From contig OX453287.1 of the NCBI GenBank assembly GCA_949710005.1, positions 1,204,501-1,268,500 of the forward strand: 64,000 bases of DNA, in the 5' to 3' direction. This document shows positions 28,710 through 40,166 of this stretch, in pieces. Within the stretch, counting starts at the first letter, position 1; each line of letters starts with the position of its first letter. Under the pieces are notes generated by a model, which saw only the letters and a list, made by a program, of their open reading frames with translations, did no database searches and was not told the origin of the DNA. A program made the translations under genes and the position numbers. This DNA is from Ricordea florida. Taxonomy: Eukaryota > Cnidaria > Anthozoa > Corallimorpharia > Ricordeidae.

Positions 28710-29621
28710 TTGATATACTCGGTAATGGCTTTAAGAGATGAAGTAATATGTATGGAAACAGGACTACCAAACAAGCAAATATTTTCAATTGTTGTGAACT
28801 ATGTCAGACGGTTCTCGGCAGAAATTAACTATTTTTATGGCTGGAGGGTTGAAAGGATCCTGTTGGAAGATCAAGTTTTTATAACCCTTATGAAGTTACG
28901 ACAGAACTACACAAACCTGCACTTGGCTGAGCTCTTTCACTGTAGCACTGCAACAATCAGTAATATAATACTTACATTGGTTCATGTATTATACAAGCTA
29001 CTATATGAAGATTGTTTACAATCTGTGCCATCCAAAGAGAAGAACAGAACCTCTATGCCAGAATCTTTTTCACCGTTTGGGCATTGCAAAATGGTCATCG
29101 ACTGCACTGATATAGAAATTGCAGCACCTGGTTTAATGAGTGACCAAAAATTGACTTACTCAACATACAGGGGAATGAACTCCTTCAAGACACTTATTGG
29201 TGTTGCACCAAATGCTGTTATTACCCATGTTAGTAAATTGTTTCCAGGCTCAACATCAGATAAAGCCATTGTGGAAAAATCTGGTGTACTAGCTAGAACA
29301 CTTTAAACCTGGGGATCTGATACTTGCTGACAAAGGCTTTTGATAGCTGATATTGTTCCAAATGGTGTGTCTGTTAATATTCCCCCATTTTTATATAATG
29401 GGAAATTTAACGAGAGTGAAATTAAACTAACTAAGACTATTGCACGGTGCAGAATTCATGTGGAAAGGGCAAATGCACGCATCAAAGATTTCAAGATTCT
29501 AACCTTCATTCCACCATACTTGAGATGCTACACTGAAAAAGTTTTGAAATTATGTGCTGGCTTGGTAAACTTACAAAACTCCCTCATTAGAGAAGTTAGA
29601 GATTCTGTTGACATGGAATAG
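28710..29621 (+). pseudogene. DDE_Tnp_4 transposase of ISL2EU element (frameshifted)
   Basis: First open part 28710-29306 with a helix-turn-helix region (LRQNYTNLHLAELFHCSTAT) and the first catalytic region MVIDCTDIEI. The frame breaks near 29300-29345, where a second catalytic Asp region (DLILADKGF) lies out of frame with both open parts. The third open part to 29621 has RIHVERANARIKDF, carrying the Glu. So all three acidic positions survive but the reading frame is broken at least twice. Confidence 0.82.
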
Positions 29622-30264
29622 AATTATTTTTTTCTAATTCTTTGTTGGGTATAGTTGAGATGAAACATGCATCCCTAGCTGTGAGCTTAATTTTGATACT
29701 TAGAACATGCTGCATGTATAGCATAATATGATTTTGTTTGATTCCATTAAATGTTTATATCCCTACAGTCTTGATTGCAGTGTTTTGAGTATTCACTTTT
29801 GCAAAACTTAAAATAAAAGTGAGTGTTTCAACTGACATTCATCTCTGTTTATTTCATGTTAAGATTTTACTGTAATTATAGTTGTTACCATCTATTTGAA
29901 AAGGAAGAAAAAGGAGTGGCTTAACCTGGTAAATGTGTATTAATTACGGTAAGCTAGTGTATATAAAAAACAAATAAAAGAAATTATGGAATAGTGGAGC
30001 TGCACTCCTTAAAAACAGTGTTTTTGAAAAAATGTTGAATTGCATTTTACAGTTTATAGGTTACCCAAAGACTTAAGTTAATTAACATCACAAGTTTGCA
30101 AAACACAACCAATTTATTCTGTACATCACATCAGATGACCACAACCCAAAGTTGTTTTTCACAATGCTGAAAAAAACATGCATGAGATTTTAACAATGTT
30201 CAGTCTCCAACAATTTCATATATTCATGAAAATCAGTCTGCGGAGCTGCTGACTGCCTGTAGCC

Positions 30265-30603
30265 TTACAGTAGATCATTAGAGAATGCTGGAATAATATG
30301 CTTAATATAAAAGTCCTTTAAGAGTTGAAGATTGTCAGCCCAGGCAGGATCTTCCTTGATTTGGAGGATGAGGGTTTCTTTTGTTGTCCACACAACAAAA
30401 AAGCAAATCTCCCTTCCAGTTAAATATAACTGTCCTTGTACTTGATGCCAGTAAACATGTCCTTTATCGAGTTCATAGTGTCCTTGTGAATTCTTCTTGA
30501 TATAAAATTTACCTGATGATACTGCCGCGGCATGGCTACATTTATAGTTTCCACGGGGACATTCGCACTTAGCAGACTTTATTTCATTCCCATGAAGAGA
30601 AAC
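30265..30603 (-). CDS. YqaJ-type nuclease with SWIM-like zinc finger (ISL2EU second gene)
   Basis: 113 codons to a TAA at 30265-30267. Opens with a SWIM-like CxCx6CxH motif (CECPRGNYKCSH), then GHVYWHQVQGQLYLTGREIC and FFVVWTTKETLILQI, the QVQGQL/TG signature of YqaJ viral-recombinase nucleases. An upstream exon probably exists in 30685-30859 (starts MAAMTITSLTSFFS, ends at a GTAAGT donor). The phases of the two pieces as I read them do not match, so the exact splice is unresolved or the gene is decayed. Confidence 0.7.
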   Translation of the reverse strand, partial: VSLHGNEIKSAKCECPRGNYKCSHAAAVSSGKFYIKKNSQGHYELDKGHVYWHQVQGQLYLTGREICFFVVWTTKETLILQIKEDPAWADNLQLLKDFYIKHIIPAFSNDLL

Positions 30604-31133
30604 CTGTATTGCAAAGTAAACATAGGGAACATTAAAGTTTTATACAAACGATTACGAGTGTTCCGAACTTGTGAGTTTACTTACCGTGACCTTGTAAGAC
30701 TTGTCCTTCATACTGGCATTTACCAAATCCTATAATCATTCCATTGGAATACTGAAAAGACTCTATATGGTCGGATTTGTAATGATTTTCACCACGTTCG
30801 ATTGATTTCGGCTCACCAGAAAAGAAAGAAGTAAGAGAAGTTATCGTCATGGCCGCCATGTTGGTTCGAATGCTCTTTGTTTAGAACCACTCAAATCGTG
30901 CCCATGGTAACGTGACGTCACACTTCGGTACTCTATTACACATCGATATTCTGGATTATGATATTCTTTATTTTTAAACGAACCGCTTTGAGTTCGTAGC
31001 GTTATCAGCTTATCTTCATCAGCCAATCAGTAAATAAAGTGTCAAATCCGCGTCAAATGCTCACTTCCTGTCCGGAATGAGTTCTTCCGGCTCTTCCTCC
31101 AGGTGAATTTTTTCATGTTTATATTATTAATAA

Positions 31134-31296
31134 GTAATCATACGGTTTTTCTCGTTCACTTTGGAATTAATTTGCACTTGTTAGTTTTTCAAAAAGCTGA
31201 AATTGCACTCGCCCAAGCGGCTCGTGCAATTTCAGCTTTTTGAAAAACTCACTCGTGCAAGTTAATTCCAAATTGAACTGGAAACCGTATGATTAC
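31134..31296. mobile_element. Foldback MITE, near-perfect long palindrome
   Basis: GTAATCATACGGTTTTTC ... GGAAACCGTATGATTAC, with inner arms TTTTTCAAAAAGCTGAAATT and its complement around a short CCCAAG loop. Confidence 0.85.
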
Positions 31297-31752
31297 CTTT
31301 ACAAATCCGGATCATACCAAAAAATGCACCTAAATCACACAAGTGTGATATTTATGGCGGGGCTGGCACTCGTTATATCACTTTCTAGCTTAATTTTATA
31401 TTATAAAGAAAAGATTCTTTGCCATTTGGAGATACAAAATTTCTCTTCTCATGTTGAAACAGATTTCACTCGTTCGCAGTCGAAGAGACATATTGTATCT
31501 AAGCGCGTCCATGCAATAGCTGTTATATGCCCACAGGTCCGCGAACGGGCAATCTAAGCCAAATCCCGAACGGTAATTGGCTACCCCACTAGGCAAGATG
31601 GAGCTATATTATATTGCTGCGGGTTCCGCAAGTGGATAAGATGAGGTGACTGTTGAGTTCCGATTAGCTACCCGAGCATGCTCATCTTGCCCGCTCGGGA
31701 TTCCCGCCTCGTCCCGCAAAACAAAATGGCCGTATAATAAAACATTTATTAA

Positions 31753-32019
31753 TTAGGGACGGACCATTAGAAAAGTGATGGGGGGGGGGGGGAATTTTCA
31801 GCTTGCACGAGTTTTTTTTTCGCTCACTGCTTGTGCAGGAATTTTTTTTCAGGTGAACCTCTCTGCACGAGTTTTTTTTACTACGTTTGAAAAAGTCACA
31901 ATTGGACCTTCCTTCTGCATGAATCTTTGCATGAATTTTTTTTCTTGGCATTTTCCTTGCATGAATTTTTTTTTGTTTCCCCCCCCCCCCCCATCACTTT
32001 TCTAATGGTCCGTCCCTTA
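31753..32019. mobile_element. MITE with G-run/C-run termini, TTA flanks
   Basis: GGGACGGACCATTAGAAAAG then a TGATG G-run at 31756-31792. The right end is a C-run then ATCACTTTTCTAATGGTCCG and TCCC, ending at 32016. TTA flanks both ends (31753-31755, 32017-32019), suggesting a 3-bp duplication. The interior has several TGCA(C/T)GA-plus-T-tract repeats. Confidence 0.85.
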
Positions 32020-32357
32020 ACCAAGCTTGTTCGACAAGACGGCAGGATATTGGCCTCGTTTTTTTTTTTTTCGTTTTTATTGACCTCCACTGCGTCTCGG
32101 TTAATAAAAACGCAAAGAAAGAACTCGGCCTCTGTGCAGCCTTCCTGACTTCACGCTTGTTCAACGCATATATCTTGCCCACTTGGGATCTCCTGCACGC
32201 TGTCACAAGGTCAGTGTTAGCATACAATAAATCCTAATGAGAGTGGATTAGATGTATTATATAATTGCGATTTTTTAAGTAATGTGAGGCGCGAAAAATA
32301 GTCAAAAAGCAGGAAGACCTTAACTGATTTATTTTTGTGTGTTTGTTTGTTTTGTAG

Positions 32358-32465
32358 ACGTTATGCCGGTGGCTGTTGAGCGTGAGAAAGAACTACAGAC
32401 CGGTCATTTACCACAACTGGAGACACGCATTCAACGTTGCGCAGAGCATGTTCACTATGCTCACT
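32358..32465 (+). CDS. Phosphodiesterase exon 11 (first metal-site His motif)
   Basis: 36 codons, including [16 protein letters not shown] and [15 protein letters not shown]. HNxxH supplies the catalytic general-acid His and a metal ligand in class I PDEs. Acceptor TTTGTAG, donor ACT|GTAAGT. Element B lies in the intron that follows. Confidence 0.93.
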
Positions 32466-33811
32466 GTAAGTTTAAAGGGCTTAGTTCTTTAGAAACGAGT
32501 TAATAGCGGGGCTCCCGCGCGCGAAGCGCGCGTGGAGCAGAGCCCCATACTCATGGAATATGGTCAACCTCTTTTCTTTTGGTTGTCACGTGACTGACCG
32601 AGCGTACGTACGTACGTACGCGTCTACAGATTGTACGGGTAGGGTAGGGGAGACTATCAAAAGGAAGGGAGGGGTATCTCAGGCTTGTCTTGGCAAATCC
32701 ACATCTTTTATATTGGACATTCATAATATGATCAATTGACAGCTGTCAAAACGGGATAGCCACTGACCAGCATCACATGACCATATTGTGGGCTCATGTG
32801 TCAACTTATCGAGGTGACGTGATTTATTTGGAAGCTGTTCTGGTAGCCCGCATATTTTTGGCGGGAAATTGCGTTGACGACTGAAAAAGAAATTTTCAGT
32901 TCATTGTCTTTTTGAGACACAATATTACTACTCTACACTGTTAAAGTTTTACTAAAGGATAAACGAAACAATTTCTATTGCTATGTCAACAAACAATAGC
33001 AGAGAAAATATAATTTGCAGAACACAGGGTTCAGGTGAAGAGCAACGGGAAAGAGAGCAAGAATTAACTGAGGAAGAATGAGCAAAGTAGATCGCCAAAG
33101 AAGGCGCGCTCGGGAAAGAGAAAGGAGACGAAATTATAGCGAAGAACGCCGACAAGCAGAAAGAGTCCGGGCTCGAGAAAATAGACAAAATGTTAACGAA
33201 GAACGCCGTGAAGCGGAAAGATTCCGTGCTGTGGAAAACAGACAAAATTTTAGCGAAGAATGCCGAGAAGCGGAAAGACTTCGTGCTGTGGAAAACGGAT
33301 AAAATTGTACCGAAGAAAGCCGAGAAGCGGAAAGACTCCGTGCTGTGGAAAACAGACAAAATTGTAGCGAAGAAAGCCAAGAAGTGGAAAGACTCCGTGC
33401 TATGGACCACAAATTTGCATAAGTTTTGTCTGTAAAATATTTGCTCACTGATGCGTGACTCAGCACTCGCACTTTCCACTTTCCCTTAAACTTGACACTT
33501 GACTTGGAAAACCGACTTCTAAACAAACCTTCTTCAGAAAAATGATCTTCTGAATGCACTGCTTTTGAATGAGAAGCAAACTGATGAAAGATTTCAAATT
33601 TTTATGTCCTTTAATCATATAAACATCTCCCCTGTCGACGGCTAAGAAATACTCCCGCGGGAATTTTCTCTTGGCGGCAAATTGCAGAATGTAGCGCTTT
33701 CACTGGCAGCTTTTCGCGTTGTCGACGTTGTCATTTAGTGTGTCGATTGAGAACTTTGGTTTCAACGCCGTTGTTTTCGTAAAAAATGTTCTTCTAAATT
33801 GTAAAATGTCT
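32466..33811. other. Host intron left of element B
   Basis: Contains a GC-rich palindrome near 32505-32545, a GTAC microsatellite (about 32604-32620) and the 57-bp coding-like repeat described separately. No exon was recognised. Confidence 0.5.
33078..33425 (+). repeat. 57-bp tandem repeat, coding-like (19-aa unit)
   Basis: About four and a half 57-bp units encode RQNFSEECREAERLRAVEN-like charged helices after a basic start (SKVDRQRRRARERERRRN). One frame stays open to a stop near 33301. Probably a fragment of a larger mobile-element protein with an Arg/Glu-rich helix; the family is not recognised. Confidence 0.7.
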
Positions 33812-33816
33812 CAAAT
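33812..33816. repeat. Target-site duplication CAAAT, left of element B
   Basis: Immediately precedes ACTACTATGTAAGCGTG; repeated at 49719-49723. Confidence 0.9.
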
Positions 33817-34332
33817 ACTACTATGTAAGCGTGTTTATAAGTACGTTTTTAGGTTATTTTCAAATTTGACTGAAATTCTCTGTCCTTTTTTAGCTTAAGG
33901 CTCATAAGTACGTTTTAGGTTTGGGAGGGTCTGCTAAGTTCATAAGTACGTTTTAGGTTTGGGAGGGTCTGCTAAGTTCATAAGTACGTTTTAGGTTTGG
34001 GAGCCTAGGGAGGGGCAAGTCTCTGCAAAGTTCATAAGTACGTTTTAGGTTTGGGAGGGTCACAAGTCTCTGCTAAGTTCATAAGTACGTTTTAGGTTTG
34101 GGAGCCTAGGGAGGGGCAAGTCTCTGCAAAGTTCATAAGTACGTTTTAGGTTTGGGAGGGTCACAAGTCTCTGCAAAGTTCATAAGTACGTTTTAGGTTT
34201 GGGAGTCTAGGGAGGGGCAAGTCTCTGCAAAGTTCATAAGTACGTTTTAGGTTTGGGAGGGGTTACCAAGTCTCTCTGCGAAAAAATTTGAAAATAATTA
34301 CGGTTTAAAAGAAAAATTAGTGAAATACAATA
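33817..34332. repeat. Element B left terminal inverted repeat (expanded)
   Basis: Outer about 85 bp and inner about 60 bp match the right TIR. Between them is a tandem array that is longer here than on the right. Confidence 0.9.
33898..34270. repeat. Eight tandem copies of a CATAAGTACGTTTTAGGTTT unit in left TIR
   Basis: Units of 38-54 bp share TTCATAAGTACGTTTTAGGT followed by TTGGGAG and alternate between two tail types (GGGTC... and CCTAGGGAGGGGCAAGTCTC). The right TIR has only three units (about 49523-49635). Confidence 0.92.
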
Positions 34333-34336
34333 CTAA

Positions 34337-37300
34337 ATGGAACAACAATTACGAGGATTAAAAGTACCGCAACTAAAATCTTTAGTTAGATGGTATAATA
34401 TTCGTGGACGATCTGCGTTTAATAAACCAGAACTTATTAATGCATTGGTTAATATACCTGAAATAACTAATAATATTCAACAAATAACTAATAATATTGT
34501 GGGGATTGTTAATGAGCTGCGTAATATGCCAATGAGACCAGTAAATCAACCAAATTTACCTCTCCCAATTCCGAATATTGCGCCACCTTTAACTATTCCC
34601 CAACCAATACCAGGTACTCCACCTGGATCACCTCCGCCAAGAACTCCGCCTGTTACACCACCTGGTTCTCCTCCGCTAAGAAAAAGGAAACTAGCACCAA
34701 CTTTTATAAAACCACAAACACCAAGAACTCTACCCGGTTCTATTCCGTCAAGAAAATTAGCATCACAAATACCAATTCTTGATGAGCCGGTTCCTAAAAT
34801 TAATGTACCAATTCTCAAACCAAAGAATATTTTTAAGGTGTTAGATAAAGATAAGTTTGCCAAAAAGCTTGAAGAATTAGCAAAGGAAAATATCATAAAA
34901 TTTACTAATAAGAAAACTAAACCAAAAAAGGGGGTAACTATATCTGATAGTGTGAGAGATGAATTGAAGGGAAAAACTAAAAAGAAAAGAACAACAATCC
35001 TCAAAATATTTTCAATAAATCCGCATGAAGATGATCCCCCAATTCAAAATAATCGGGAAAATATTATTAGAATTAGGAGGGATCTAAATAATGATTTGAC
35101 AGAAACAATTTATAATGAGTTGGAACCCAAAATAGAAATGGGAGCAAGAATTGTTTTCAGTTTTACCGCTTTGATTCAAAGAGGAAATGGAGAAATAGCT
35201 TACCACACGCACACATTTAGAAGCGGAGGAACTTTTACTTCCCTTCCAGAAATAAAAGATTATATAGAGCAGTGCGAGGGAGAAAGATTGAGTTTAGAGG
35301 GTATCGCTTGGATGAGAGCATATTTACCCCCAGAAAAGAAGATTAATAAACCAGGTGTTAATGAGGGCGGAGTTGAGTTTAGAGAAGTACAAATAAAAGT
35401 TATTAATACCAGACAACCTTTAGTTGGGTGCGGAAGATTACCCGATGAATTACGAAAGAAAAGATGTATTTATTCTGTAGATGATAAAGATGATAATCTC
35501 TGTGTCTGGAGGTGTTTAGCTATTCTAATGAATATTCTTGATGGTAAACAAAATCCCGAAAAAATTAAGCAAAATCCTGAAAAAAGAATAGAAAAAAGAT
35601 CATTATATCTAGCTAGAACTTTTTATGGCAACAAAAAATTAAAAGGAGAAGAAGTTAGATCGACAAAATTGGTTGATTTTGAGAAAATTTCAAAGGTTTT
35701 CTCCATAAACATCCGGGTTTATGAGCAGAAAGATATTTCAAATTTCAAAGTCTGGAAATTGGTGTTTGGGAAAAATAATTTCAAAGATAATTTACCAACC
35801 CTAAATTTGGGACTTTATAAAAATCATGGGTTTTTCATTAAAGATTTAGATTTTCTTGCCCAAAATTGGGTATGCCAAGGATGTAAACAAAAATTTACCA
35901 GGCACGAAGATTTAAAAAGGCATTTTTCCGATGAAACATGCACAGGAGGAAAGACAAAAATATTTTGCACAGGAGAAAAAATAAAACATATTATGAATGA
36001 ATCTGACAAAGTTTTTTAAGGGGGTAAAATCAATTTTAGTTATAAAGCGTGTCGGTGGATAGAATACCAATCCAAAACTATAGGTAAACATATTCATCAT
36101 GCGCTTTGTGGTCATGGTGGCGAAAGGTGTTATAGGGATGAAGAGGGGAATGAGATTTTATTTGACGGATACGAACCCGAGACAAAAACCGTTTTTGAGT
36201 TTTATGGCTGTAAATGGCATGGGTGCCCATGTTCAGAAACCGACAAAATTAAATATAATGAAACTATTGAAAGAGAGAATATGATAAAAAGCTTGGGTTA
36301 TAATTTAGTATCGGTTTGGGAGTGTGAAAATCCTGAATTACCTAATATATGGTTCAAAAAGAAATTTAACCCATATCCCTATTTTATTGATTACGATTTT
36401 GAGGGGTTATTACAAAAAGAAGATAAACAGATTACCGATGATTTAATTTTCACCCATACTCACATTCCAGTTAGTGTTGCACTAATCGATAATTTAACAA
36501 AAAAACCCGTTTTTATTTGCAACCAAAATCCTGATCTCCTCATAAAAGAATTCGTTGAAAAATTGGAGGAAATAAGAAAAATTATTGTCGAAAAGGTTAA
36601 AGAAGAATATCCGCTTCCTGATCAAGATTCCTTGCAAAAAAATGTCTTGCAAAAATATGAAGAATGGTGCAATCAAGTACCTGTTTTGGGATTTAATAGT
36701 GGAAAATATGACATCAATTTGATCAAAAGGCATTTTATAAAACACATGACCGAAAAAACTAAGGAGATTTTTATTGCAAAGAAACAGAATAGGTATATGT
36801 TTTTAACAACACCGCATTTCAAATTCTTGGATATAATGTCCTACCTTGCGCCTGGGGTTTCTTTTGATAAGTGGTGCAAAGCAAACAACTGCGAAGCCCA
36901 AAAACTTGTTCTACCTTATGAAAAATTGGATGGTTATGATAAGCTTTCCTTAGTTGGACCCGTGAAACATGAAGATTTTTACTCTTCCTTGAAAAAGAAA
37001 AATATTATCAAAGAAGAATATGAAGAATATTTGCTCGAATTCGAAAAGAGGGGTTGCGTTACAATGCTGGACTGGTTGAAAGAGTATAATTTGAATGATG
37101 TTATTCCCTTTCTAGAAGCCCTTGAAAAAACAAGGCGATTATATTATCCGGATGAAATTGATATATTAAAAGATGCCGTTTCCATTCCCGGCGTATCAAT
37201 GAGGGCTGTTCTAAATAAATACCAAAAAATGAAGAAGAAAGGTGATCCGGAATTGTACGCCCCAGGGCAATATTGTGCCCATAGTTGCGGTGAATCTTGT

Positions 37301-38908
37301 AAAGACAAGTTTTGCAAAAAATGCTGTAAAATAAAGAAAGATTGTAAAATATGCGATAAAAACAAGAGTTATAAATTATTGAAAACGGGGATGGTTGGAG
37401 GCCCTAGTATTATATTTACACGATATGCAGAAAAGGAAGAAACAAAGATTCGCCCCCATAAATATAAAATTCCGAAAAATTGTGCGCGAATTGTTGGGTA
37501 TGACGCAAATGGTTTATATCTATCCTGTTCTGGACAAGAAATGCCATGCGGAAAAGAAGAATGCATTGAGGTTGAAAATCCATCGGATCCTAAATTTATA
37601 AAGAAGATTTGTAAAGATATTCTTGCCGGAAATCTTTTCGGGTTTTGTCAAGTTGATATCCATGTACCTGATCACCTAAAAGAAAAGTTTGAAGAGTTCT
37701 CCCCCTTATTTATTGTAGACTCCGTTCCTGAATATTTAGTACCAGAGAATATGAAAGAATATCAAACAGCGACAGGTAGAAAACACCTCAAAGATAATAA
37801 AAAATTACTTGGGGTAACCAGAGCAAAAAAGATATTTTTATATACTCCTATGATAAAATGGTATCTTAATCATGGGTTGGAGATTACCGCCATCCATAAT
37901 ATTTTAAAGTATGAATCGGGAAGGCCCTTTGGATTTTTCCCCAAAGAGGTAGCGGACGCAAGAAGAGATGGGGATATTGAGGTTTTATTGGAAAAACTAA
38001 GTAAAGCCTTTGATGAAAACAAGATTGACGATGTGGTGAAAATTACCAATGAATTAAACCAATTCCCCGATATATTTAAAGTTATTGAAGAAAATAAAGA
38101 TATCAAAGTACTGATTGAAAAACTAAAACCAAAGTACAAGGGTTGCAAAGAATTAGCCGACACGAATAAACTTAGGGGAAATTCTTTTTACGGGAAAATG
38201 ATAGAAGATAAAGAAAAACATAATATCACAAGGTATACTCAGGATGAGGAAGAGGTTGAAAAAGCCCTAAGATCCGCGTTCTTTGAGGATCTTAATGAAA
38301 TAAATGACACATATGAAATAATAAAACGAAAAAGATCAATAAAAATAGACAGACCCTACCAATGCGGCATCGCGGTGTATCAGCTAGCAAAATTAAGAAT
38401 GCTGGAATTCTATTACGATTTTCTAGATAAATACGTAGATAGAAAGGATTTTGAGCTGATTCAAATGGATACAGATTCAATGTACATGGCAATCTCGTCT
38501 GAAAATTTGGATGATATTATAAAACCCGAAATGAGAGAAGAATACTTTAGTGGCGGAAAAGAAAAATTCCTTTCAACTTCTAAATATCATGAAAAGACTC
38601 CGGGTTTGTTCAAAAAAGAGTTTGACGGGATTAGAATGATTGCCCTTTCTTCAAAATGTTATTACGCTCAGGATGAGAATGGAAAAGTAAAGTATAGCAC
38701 TAAAGGAGAAAAGCATGGGCAAAATGAAGTAAAATGGGATAGATTCATGGCGGCTTTGAATGGTTCAATTGATATGGCACAAAATACAGGATTTAGGGTT
38801 AATGATAACCAAATTGTGACATATACACAAAATAAAAAGGGATTGAATGCATATTATGATAAAAGATGGGTTTATGCGGATGGAATTCACACAAAACCAT
38901 TATATTAG
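34337..38908 (+). pseudogene. Family B DNA polymerase with one in-frame stop (element B)
   Basis: Homologue of the element A polymerase. One SAP-like domain (MEQQLRGLKVPQLKSLVRWY) is followed by a Pro-rich linker (PPGSPPPRTPPVTPPGSPP), then collinear sequence. A TAA at 36017-36019 interrupts the gene between the zinc finger (about 35870-35945) and the nuclease-like block. The frame on both sides is the same, with no other break, so two pieces of 560 and at least 875 aa could be made. Exonuclease DFE (about 36395), motif A DANGLYL (about 37503), motif B GNSFYGK (about 38180) and motif C MDTDS (about 38465) remain. A small in-frame QNPEK duplication lies near 35560. Confidence 0.93.
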
Positions 38909-39874
38909 AACAGAATTAGGGGGTAACTCTGTATCATCCGGAATAACCTGTAATTCTTCACGCACAAAACCCCGCCTTGGGCCGTCTTCCAAAAAATACA
39001 AAACCGGTTGATTAGGAGAAATTCTACTTCCAGAAATATAATAAATTTTTATACTCCAAATAGGATCTGTGGCTCTTCTTCTTTCTCCGCCTTCAAGTTC
39101 ACCGGGAGATAATAAATATCTAACCCTAACTTCAGTTGGTAGTCTAACCTCGTCAAGCCCCACCTCGCGTTTGTAATTTTTGGGTTCAATATTCACCTCT
39201 TTCATTTTTATAGCCTCATCGGGCTCTTTACCGGTTATTCTCTTTTTCGTATTATTCAAAGTTTTTAGAATAGCCGGTAATCTTTTCACCCATACTCTTG
39301 ACCGATCATCACTGATCATTTCCTGCGCATATTGATGGCTAAATAATTTTTCTCCTAATATTTTATTTGCGTTTTCCACAAATGCTTGGGCTCTATGATT
39401 ACCAGCTTCACTTCTTTGCATTCTCACATTATGGTAATTCATGAGTTTACTAACTTCGCCCATAAATTCTTTCCCAGGATCAACCATTAAAGTTTTTGGG
39501 AATTTCAATCTTCTAGAATATATTTTCTTAAAAGCTTCTGATATCTCTCGACTTTCTTTTGAGGTTAATGGCTCAGCATCTTTATATCTCGAGGCGATAT
39601 CAACCACAACTAACGCATATTTATATGTTTTTCTTCCAATCTTATCGTGCGGTAAAAATAATAAATCCGCCTGATGAATCTGATTGGGTTTATCCACGGT
39701 CCAGTGCGGTCTAGGTATATATTTAGGGGAGGGTAGATAGATTTGCCATAGTGCTTGTTTCTCTAACCACCGTTTTGCTTCATTTTCACTTACTTTAGCC
39801 TTCTCTGCTAATTTTGGAATCGCGGCATATCCTTTCCAATACCCTTCAGCCGAATAATATATTTTCGTCATCAT
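38900..39874 (-). CDS. Retroviral-type DDE integrase, 324 aa (element B)
   Basis: Same length as in element A, with the triad at D70, D132 and E167 (QADLLFLPHD, VDPGKEFMGE, FVENANKILG). The 3' end overlaps the polymerase end by 9 nt. Intact, so this copy could have supplied integration activity in cis or trans. Divergent from the 82-aa gene across a 31-bp spacer. Confidence 0.95.
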   Translation of the reverse strand: MMTKIYYSAEGYWKGYAAIPKLAEKAKVSENEAKRWLEKQALWQIYLPSPKYIPRPHWTVDKPNQIHQADLLFLPHDKIGRKTYKYALVVVDIASRYKDAEPLTSKESREISEAFKKIYSRRLKFPKTLMVDPGKEFMGEVSKLMNYHNVRMQRSEAGNHRAQAFVENANKILGEKLFSHQYAQEMISDDRSRVWVKRLPAILKTLNNTKKRITGKEPDEAIKMKEVNIEPKNYKREVGLDEVRLPTEVRVRYLLSPGELEGGERRRATDPIWSIKIYYISGSRISPNQPVLYFLEDGPRRGFVREELQVIPDDTELPPNSVLI

Positions 39875-39888
39875 TTAAAAGTAAACAA

Positions 39889-39901
39889 TTATCTTATAAA
39901 T
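39889..39901 (+). promoter_or_regulatory. TTATCTTATAAAT box for the 82-aa gene
   Basis: 4 nt before the ATG; same type as the capsid-gene box. Confidence 0.5.
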
Positions 39902-39905
39902 TAAA

Positions 39906-40154
39906 ATGGTAGCTGAGGAAGAAGAAATAAAATTTACCGAATACCAAATTAATCTCATGAAAAAAATCATTAGGAAAAAAATTCTGTATATGGAAGATGG
40001 CGATCAGATTTTTAATATTATGATTTTAATTCCAGACGCAAGAGAAAGTTTATTAAAACATATGACCAAGTTAGAAAAAAGTAGGGCAAAACAGGCGATA
40101 AGGTTTAGTAAAAAACATATTCCAAATTTAGGAAATAGGACAACTCAGGTTTAA
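39906..40154 (+). CDS. Small basic protein, 82 aa (element B)
   Basis: Homologue of the 63-aa protein in element A (KFTEYQINLMKKIIRKKIL, then MEDGDQIFNIMILIPDARE), with a 20-residue longer basic tail (AIRFSKKHIPNLGNRTTQV). Either the tail was lost in A or gained here. Ends 30 nt before the capsid gene. Confidence 0.75.
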   Translation: MVAEEEEIKFTEYQINLMKKIIRKKILYMEDGDQIFNIMILIPDARESLLKHMTKLEKSRAKQAIRFSKKHIPNLGNRTTQV

Positions 40155-40166
40155 AGATTAACCAAA

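Larger units (their letters stand above)
28400..30925. mobile_element. ISL2EU-type DNA transposon (degraded)
   Basis: Similar inverted ends carry TGACGTCACGTTACCATGG (left 28419-28434 region) and CCATGGTAACGTGACGTCA (right, about 30902-30920), with further pairing to TGGTTCTAAACAAA. Two divergent-end genes fit the ISL2EU layout I recall: a THAP plus DDE_Tnp_4 transposase read rightward and a YqaJ-type nuclease read leftward from the other end. Exact ends and target duplication were not resolved. The transposase is broken, so the copy is non-autonomous now. It lies in the host intron after exon 10. Confidence 0.82.

Noticed and set aside
33898-34270. CRISPR-like array
   Set aside because: Units are tandem with only two alternating tail types, not unique spacers, and lie in a eukaryotic TIR.
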